The translations under genes and the position numbers were made by a program. From Symsagittifera roscoffensis (Eukaryota; Xenacoelomorpha; Acoela; Convolutidae): 22,903 nt of DNA. The notes under the pieces were generated by a model, which was not told the DNA's origin, ran no database searches, and saw only the letters and a program-made list of their open reading frames with translations. The DNA lies in assembly GCF_963678635.1 (NCBI RefSeq), contig NW_026970841.1, forward strand, positions 64,001-86,903, read 5' to 3'. Within the stretch, counting starts at the first letter, position 1, and each line of letters opens with the position of its first letter. Shown here in pieces: positions 17,999 through 22,903 of this stretch.

Positions 17999-19800
17999 GC
18001 CGCCAACTTGGATCACTACACCGATCAAATTCCCACCCAACCAATCTTACCTCTCCAATCCCAATAATACCACTTTTTGCTTTTCCGCCACCCGATTTTC
18101 CATCTAGTAATGTAACATCAGGCATGAATTCCGACACTAATTCACACATCTCAGTTTTATATTCCATCTCACAACTCAATAACCCGAATATTGAAACCCC
18201 CGATGAATTTGCCGACTCAGAACCATCCCCATCCAATAATTTTCATAACTCTTCTAATTTTTCTCAACCCCCTTTTCAACCCATATTATCCAATAACCCT
18301 GACCCAATCACTTCCACACCCTCTTATGCTTCCCAAGTTACCCCAACCTACTCCTCACTTCATTCTGACCAATCATCTCATTCTCCAGACACCCCCCGAA
18401 TCTCCCCAGAGCTAGATAATTTTATTACCCTTCAACAACAACCCTACCACCTCCATACCCCAACAATAAACCAAATCTCCTCCACAATAAATTCATCCAA
18501 CCCCCCTACCCCTACACCCTCTTCAAATTATACTGAACCATTAGCACCATCATCCACATCAACTGAATCTTCACTCAACACTAATAGAGCTTACCGCACT
18601 TTTAAAAGAAAGTTCCCCAACCATCCTTTCCCAGCAAAACCAGGAACAGCCCGTGAATACATCAACCACCCCAAGCATATTAACACAAAAGAATTTTTAG
18701 CCATCACCTTACCCTCATTCTCACAATACACCTTAAACACCCCCCACGACACTAACGAAACACGCAACTTCGTAGATGAATACGTTTTAATGCCCACTCT
18801 CTCTTGGACCTCATATTATCATTTTACTAACCCTCTTTGCTTACCATTATCTAACACTCACATCGATATAGAGCGAAATACGGACATGCTATATCGACTC
18901 ACTACACCACTAACCGCTAGACAATTTACTTACGTTGGATATAAAAAATCACTAAAAACACACACTGCACCTAGAGCTAACGAATATACACTCGAATACT
19001 ACGATCACAACATCATCAGAGCTAACCAAGATCAATTCTTAGACGACGATCGCTTTGCTAATCCACAAATTACCGAGAAATTTTTCATCAAGACACCATA
19101 TATATTCACACTAAACATCTTCGACCGAAAGTTTGATCACATTATTTCAGAAGCACTAACAGACACACAAGCGTACGAAAGTTTCAAAGAACGCTTCCAA
19201 ATATTTTCACTAACCTTTCATTTCCTTGCACCACACGAAAGAGATTTACACTGCTCACACGATATTATGTTGCGCACTAAACAAACCCACACATATAGTT
19301 ATTATCGCTTCATCCAAAATCACTTTGACCTACACACACCCTCTAGACAACCACACCATCGTTTTCAATTCATTAATTCCAAATACACTTCACCATTTTT
19401 CCTAAATTTCACATATTGTATTAAAGACACTAACCTCCATGGTATTCTTCGTAATTATGACCCCATAACCCAAATGTACATCTTCTGTCCCATCACCAAG
19501 ACCTTCAACGCCGAAGAATCCCGACCCTTCCTTCTCCCGCACGAGTTTGTACAACCCATAGAAATCCCAATTTTAGAATTCATCCACAACACTAAATTCA
19601 ATCACAAATTATATAATCTAATCCAAAACACACCTTATGAGTTTGCAGTTGGCACTGAAGAACTAACCACTATTAAGGCACTTCAATTGCTTTGGCCACT
19701 GCTTCAAACTAAAAATATCATCCGCATCTTAGCTAAACTACTAACAACTTCAGAACTAATTCACGACATCTTCCCCCACGGTTTTTTCCCCGACGACTAA
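17995..19800 (+). CDS. Unknown protein, 601 aa, coupled to env
   Basis: An intact frame whose ATG lies within the env stop (ATGA, 17995-17998), suggesting termination-reinitiation. Residues 1 to about 200 are Ser/Pro/Thr/Asn-rich and likely disordered. From about 215 to the end it looks like one folded domain rich in aromatic residues, His and Thr, ending in an amphipathic helix (ALQLLWPLLQ, about residue 555 on). There is no signal peptide and no obvious membrane segment, so it is probably cytoplasmic, nuclear or inside the particle. It has few cysteines and no metal-binding cluster. I recognise no family. Codon choice is more C-rich than in gag-pol, mainly in the Pro/Ser region, which may hint at separate acquisition. 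Its place after env, where retroviruses put accessory genes, suggests a matrix-like or regulatory role, which is inference. Confidence 0.85.
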   Translation: MSRQLGSLHRSNSHPTNLTSPIPIIPLFAFPPPDFPSSNVTSGMNSDTNSHISVLYSISQLNNPNIETPDEFADSEPSPSNNFHNSSNFSQPPFQPILSNNPDPITSTPSYASQVTPTYSSLHSDQSSHSPDTPRISPELDNFITLQQQPYHLHTPTINQISSTINSSNPPTPTPSSNYTEPLAPSSTSTESSLNTNRAYRTFKRKFPNHPFPAKPGTAREYINHPKHINTKEFLAITLPSFSQYTLNTPHDTNETRNFVDEYVLMPTLSWTSYYHFTNPLCLPLSNTHIDIERNTDMLYRLTTPLTARQFTYVGYKKSLKTHTAPRANEYTLEYYDHNIIRANQDQFLDDDRFANPQITEKFFIKTPYIFTLNIFDRKFDHIISEALTDTQAYESFKERFQIFSLTFHFLAPHERDLHCSHDIMLRTKQTHTYSYYRFIQNHFDLHTPSRQPHHRFQFINSKYTSPFFLNFTYCIKDTNLHGILRNYDPITQMYIFCPITKTFNAEESRPFLLPHEFVQPIEIPILEFIHNTKFNHKLYNLIQNTPYEFAVGTEELTTIKALQLLWPLLQTKNIIRILAKLLTTSELIHDIFPHGFFPDD

Positions 19801-19803
19801 CAG

Positions 19804-19881
19804 GTAAGTATGAATTAAATGAATATTACTAACTAATTAAAATATTAAAAACTCACCATACTTTATTCATGTTTTCTTTAG
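19804..19881 (+). other. Consensus 78-nt intron after last stop codon
   Basis: The donor CAG/GTAAGT follows the TAA of the 601-aa ORF by three bases. The acceptor is TTTTCTTTAG at 19872-19881. Branch-site candidates are TACTAAC at 19827-19833 and CTCAC near 19852-19856, the latter about 28 bases from the acceptor. All signals are strong together. Because the exon junction would lie just after the stop it should not trigger nonsense-mediated decay. The donor could also pair with another acceptor. Confidence 0.5.
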
Positions 19882-20012
19882 ATTTTTAGCCTTCATCCGA
19901 CGATCACCTACAAAAACCACAAAAGACAAATAAAAATCGCAAATTTCATCAAACAGATTTCAAAAATTCTATTAATCTCTTACACTTATAAATTTATAAA
20001 TTTAATACCAAT

Positions 20013-20149
20013 GCAGTAAATTCATTTCTAAAATTTTCCCCACAAGCAGTAAATCTAATTATGATGAAAATTTGTAACTTAAAATCCCCCCATAACTAGC
20101 AGTAAATTTACAAATTCTATGCAGTAAATTAATAAAATGCAATTGCAGT
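20013..20149 (+). repeat. Repeated GCAGTAAAT motif in 3' UTR
   Basis: GCAGTAAAT occurs exactly at 20013-20021, 20046-20054, 20099-20107 and 20121-20129, with a partial GCAGTA at 20144-20149. Spacing is irregular (33, 53, 22, 23), so this is not a simple tandem repeat but a cluster of short sites such as a protein-binding array or RNA-binding element. No known factor is assigned. Confidence 0.75.
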
Positions 20150-20653
20150 ACTAACCTTTTGATATTTTCATTCATTCGCACAGAAATTCTATCCACACTC
20201 GCACAGCTCGCCCACGAAGAATTGTTTAAAATAATGAATTTCAGTTTCAAGTTTTCACACTCAACAACTCTAACATATAATAACATGTTTCAAACTTTCC
20301 TTTAACCCGGTTGGAAAGGAATCATATACTAAACAAAACTAACCAACGCAGCTTACTAAATACCACAAATCATAGAATAACAGCATGACTAAGAAAAGGA
20401 AACCAACGGTACCCAAACCGGATTAACCCAGTTTAAAACTGGATAATTTATTCTTTTGAAGACTATTATAAAGTCTAAGAAAGAAATAATAAAACACAAA
20501 AAAGTCGAAAGACAAACCCATACCACGAACAATTTGCTTTTTGAAAAAAGGACATAACCAACAAGACATAAGAAAAACCACAACAAACCCAACATAAAAC
20601 GTTGTCACATAACAGGACCCCTCACAAAAACCGCATGAAATCATACTCCCACT

Positions 20654-20782
20654 CCTGGCCTAACCCACCAGGAAGGACGTCCTGAGCATGCTCTATAGCC
20701 GGCCTAACCCACCGCGCTACATCCACGCTTTGTGACCACACCACTATTTTTAATAAGAGCTACTCAAGTGTGAGTAACTCTT
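20654..20782. promoter_or_regulatory. GC-richer palindrome cluster, possible RNA element
   Basis: Within about 130 bases lie TCCTGG/CCAGGA around a CCTAACCCA loop, AGGACGTCCT, GAGCATGCTC, a GCCGGC, a repeated GGCCTAACCCACC, and a hairpin at 20755-20782 (AAGAGCTACTC against GAGTAACTCTT with one mismatch). On the minus strand a piece reads TAGCGCGGTGGG, like a tRNA box A, so an inserted tRNA-derived SINE is an alternative; I see no clear box B. A transport or stability element of the genomic RNA is the other possibility. Confidence 0.45.
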
Positions 20783-21410
20783 CAAAATAACCGAACTAAA
20801 ACAAAAAGCTTTTGTGAAAACAACTAACTAAAATCATTATTAAAAAATATTAAACTAATAAAAGTTTTATAAAATGTAAAATCACATGATGCAATACATA
20901 GATCAGAATACAACACCAAGGACGAACATCAAAAGACAAAACGACCCCACCACACTCGAGAGAGAATGACCAACTACAATCAATATGCCGCTCACAATCA
21001 CAACTCAAAGGATTTAGAGTACGACTTGACCTCGCAGAAAAGGACTTCATTGAACTAGACCAATGACCACCTCGATGACCCAAGTGTACGTACAGATCCG
21101 AGTAACCAGGCATCCCCTCCACGCACAATCTTCACGCCATTCCCAAGCTAGATCAGACACAAAAGAAGTTCTCCCCGAAGAACAGAAAAACCTGACATAG
21201 CCAACCATTCTGAAATCAGAATTGATTTTGTTGCAGAGACTCAGTCGTTGTCACAAGAAGACACAACGTCTTATGTCTCTAACTCCAGCTTCCTGGAACT
21301 TCTTTAACAAAAAGGAAACAGAAGAAATAAGATGTTCGCCAAACACCAACTTCCATCATCCATCCTTCGAATTGCAGAAGAATTATTCTAAAAAAAACTC
21401 TGTAAAACCC

Positions 21411-21417
21411 GGATGGG
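21411..21417 (+). promoter_or_regulatory. Weak polypurine tract before 3' LTR
   Basis: GGATGGG directly precedes the 3' LTR, where plus-strand priming should occur. It is short and broken by a T, and the bases before it (AAAACCC) are not all purine, so the tract is poor. Position is the main evidence. Confidence 0.35.
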
Positions 21418-21827
21418 TGGAACCTGATCTAAACTACATTTTATGATTGGATAAATTAAATGTTTTACCAATGTAAAGTATTTAATATTAACCAATCATG
21501 ATCCATCTAACTAACAACCCACTTATTTGTAAGTGCTGAAGTTACTTGTAATTTCAGCACCAGAGAGATTTGAATTTAACTTAGAAATTAGTTGGACTCT
21601 CCCGAGCACTTCAGCAGCCGCAATAAACCAGTATACCCTAGATCTATTGAGCCTAGCAGAGACTAGTTAAACAACCTGAGACTAGATAGTATAAGAGTAA
21701 GATTAGGATCGGTATTAGACTAAGAAGTTGCACGAATCTATCCGGCCGAAAATAAGATAGCGTGACGAGCAGACGGTGTACCCTATCCGAAATTACTCTA
21801 TGAGTTATACACTTCGGTCCTAACTCA
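21418..21827 (+). repeat. 3' LTR
   Basis: 410 bp, matching 2754-3163 except for G at 21707 where the 5' copy has A. Same TG...CA ends. Carries copies of the two LTR hairpins (21533-21560 and 21801-21827) and of the AATAAA at 21622-21627, which here would end the transcript. Confidence 0.97.
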
Positions 21828-21831
21828 TAGT
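21828..21831 (+). repeat. Target-site duplication TAGT, right copy
   Basis: TAGT directly follows the LTR and matches the four bases before the 5' LTR. Confidence 0.85.
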
Positions 21832-22903
21832 TAACTAAAAAAAGTCTAGGTTCCGATTTGATAACTCTTGCTAATTAAAAATGAAAATACACCACAAATT
21901 TGATGTAAAAACAAGCAGTAGTTTGCTTTACACCTACGTGCGGCTAGCTCAGATGGTAGGCTAATTCCTTCTATAGAGACGGCTCCATAATTATCATTGG
22001 TGGGGGAACGGTGAATGAGACAAAAATATTTTGGTAAATAAATCAAAACTCGAAAGAAAGTGACAAAAAAGATGTGGTCAGGGTAATTTTTTTCTTTAGA
22101 CCCATTTCGATTTTTCAACCAGCTGCTTTTGAACCGAATGTTTCATCAGTTCACAATCAGTGGCGAAGTTTTGAAATTTAGAAAAAATATTTCACCTTTG
22201 ATCATTTTCCGATAGTTACGGGGGTTTGAAAACTGCCAATTTGGCTACATCGGGACTATTAACGCACAGTCCAAGCCTAATTGAGGCAAGATATTTGTTG
22301 TTATCAACACTTTACTAGACTCTAAGAAGATTATTATGCACTTTTCATACGGTGTGGTGTTCCAAAAACCCAAGGGAAAAATTCAGTTTTTTTTTTTAAT
22401 TTCATCATTTTTTCAATTGATTTGTTCGCGAATTGTTCCAAATACCTTGAAGGTCAATTTGAAACTTCAGGGCGTTGCTTTGATAGGAGCAGTCTTGTTT
22501 TCTTTAAAATTATGCTTCCTGCGTTTCATTTACGGTTTCCTTTTAAGTTCATATCCTTCCAGTAGTTATTGGCCAAATCCGCTGTCGACTGCAAAAGTAT
22601 GCCAAAAACGTGATCGATTTCTGGTTTTGAAAGTGGATTTAAAATTCAAATTTCCCGGAGTATTTTTCTCCAAAAACAGCCAATCACATTTTTTTTTGAA
22701 ATTCAAACAACTTACAGGCTAAAGTGAGCTAGCTAAAGCGGAATTTATCCAATAAGTTAAAGATGATTTAGCTTGATTTGCTAAATAAAAAATTGGTTTG
22801 CATTTTAGACGTTTTAAAAGCGGAAATGGTGCAAAAAAAACGAGGAACATTTTAGTTTCAAATCTGAGTTTCAATTTTTGAATTTTCCAGCAGAATAAAA
22901 AAC
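21832..22903. other. Host flanking DNA downstream, no gene seen
   Basis: AT-rich DNA with poly-T runs. The plus-strand frame at 22336-22722 (128 codons) has an ATG but is Phe/Leu/Lys-rich from homopolymer tracts and shows no domain. TTTTCCAG near 22890 could be a splice acceptor of a gene beyond the window. A tRNA-like box A lies at 21943-21960. Confidence 0.5.
21937..22015 (+). repeat. tRNA-like sequence, possible SINE relic
   Basis: GCGGCTAGCTCAGATGGTAGG at about 21940-21960 matches the D-arm/box A of tRNAs (TAGCTCAG followed by TGG and TAG). The following bases do not make a convincing anticodon arm, and no clear box B is seen, so this is not a functional tRNA as read. A decayed tRNA gene or the head of a tRNA-derived SINE fits best. 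Confidence 0.35.

Larger units (their letters stand above)
19801..21417 (+). other. Long 3' untranslated region of the element
   Basis: About 1.6 kb between the last gene and the 3' LTR, with no credible gene. It holds a consensus intron right after the stop (19804-19881), repeated GCAGTAAAT motifs (20013-20149), an inverted repeat CCAGTTT/AAACTGG at 20428-20442, a GC-richer palindrome cluster (20654-20782), and smaller inverted repeats at 21207-21222 and 21246-21268. Minus-strand frames at 20059-20286, 20423-20644 and 20850-21128 lack recognisable content. Confidence 0.6.
2754..21827 (+). mobile_element. Giant env-bearing Ty3/gypsy-type LTR retroelement
   Basis: A complete element of 19,074 bp bounded by two 410-bp LTRs with TG...CA ends and flanked by TAGT duplications. 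Pol order is protease, reverse transcriptase, RNase H, integrase, with a GPY/F module after integrase; this is the Ty3/gypsy order. Most gypsy-type elements are roughly 5-10 kb, so this is about twice usual. The excess comes from an oversized Gag, a 1.25-kb leader, about 6 kb of extra genes after pol, and a 1.6-kb 3' untranslated region. Gag-Pol is fully open and I see only one difference between the LTRs (A at 3043, G at 21707), so insertion was recent and the copy may be competent except for the broken ORF3. Family assignment within Ty3/gypsy would need a tree. Confidence 0.96.

Noticed and set aside
20850-21128. 92-codon minus-strand frame in the element's 3' UTR
   Set aside because: No domain, no partner signals, and antisense to the element. 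It is probably open by chance in a slightly GC-richer patch.
22336-22722. 128-codon plus-strand frame in the right host flank
   Set aside because: Composition is driven by T and A runs, there is no domain, and there are no supporting neighbours. Chance frames of this size are plausible in AT-rich DNA.

Overview
The window is invertebrate-like metazoan nuclear DNA: AT-rich, eukaryotic splice signals, no bacterial gene layout. The phylum cannot be fixed from the sequence. It is dominated by one exceptionally large and apparently very young Ty3/gypsy-type LTR retroelement with an envelope gene, at 2754-21827 (19,074 bp). The element has two 410-bp LTRs (TG...CA) that I see differing at one base, a TAGT target-site duplication, and a tRNA-like primer-binding site. 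All of its main frames are open except one accessory frame.

Layout, left to right. 1-2749: host DNA with no convincing gene and a diverged direct repeat. 2754-3163: 5' LTR. 3166-3183: primer-binding site. 3164-4417: long structured leader with a possible upstream ORF (3251-3484), a duplicated 25-nt hairpin, and a series of stem-loops that share a CCAACCC-containing 3' module but have different, matching stems. 4418-4885: small very basic ORF1, overlapping the next gene. 4860-13082: one uninterrupted 2,740-codon Gag-Pol (N-terminal domain, Q/N-rich region, capsid-like domain, CCHC knuckle, protease, reverse transcriptase, RNase H, HHCC/DD35E integrase, GPY/F module). 13083-13679: spacer with a good splice-acceptor-like site. 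13680-19800: a compact block of extra genes. These are two tiny membrane proteins (ATGA overlap), a Ser/Pro/Thr/Gln-rich ORF3 split by a copied piece of the gag gene, an 872-aa envelope-like glycoprotein overlapping ORF3, and a 601-aa protein of unknown function (ATGA overlap with env). 19801-21417: long 3' untranslated region with a consensus intron, repeated GCAGTAAAT motifs and clustered palindromes. 21418-21827: 3' LTR. 21832-22903: host DNA with a tRNA-like box-A sequence.

How the parts may work together. Gag-Pol supplies particle assembly, reverse transcription and integration. The downstream genes look like a virus-style late module, with membrane proteins, a glycoprotein and two unknown proteins packed with stop/start overlaps, probably made from one or more subgenomic RNAs. 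ORF1 sits where a small regulatory protein would. The most novel content is this accessory module and the structured leader. I recognise no family for ORF1, ORF3, the two small membrane proteins or the 601-aa protein.
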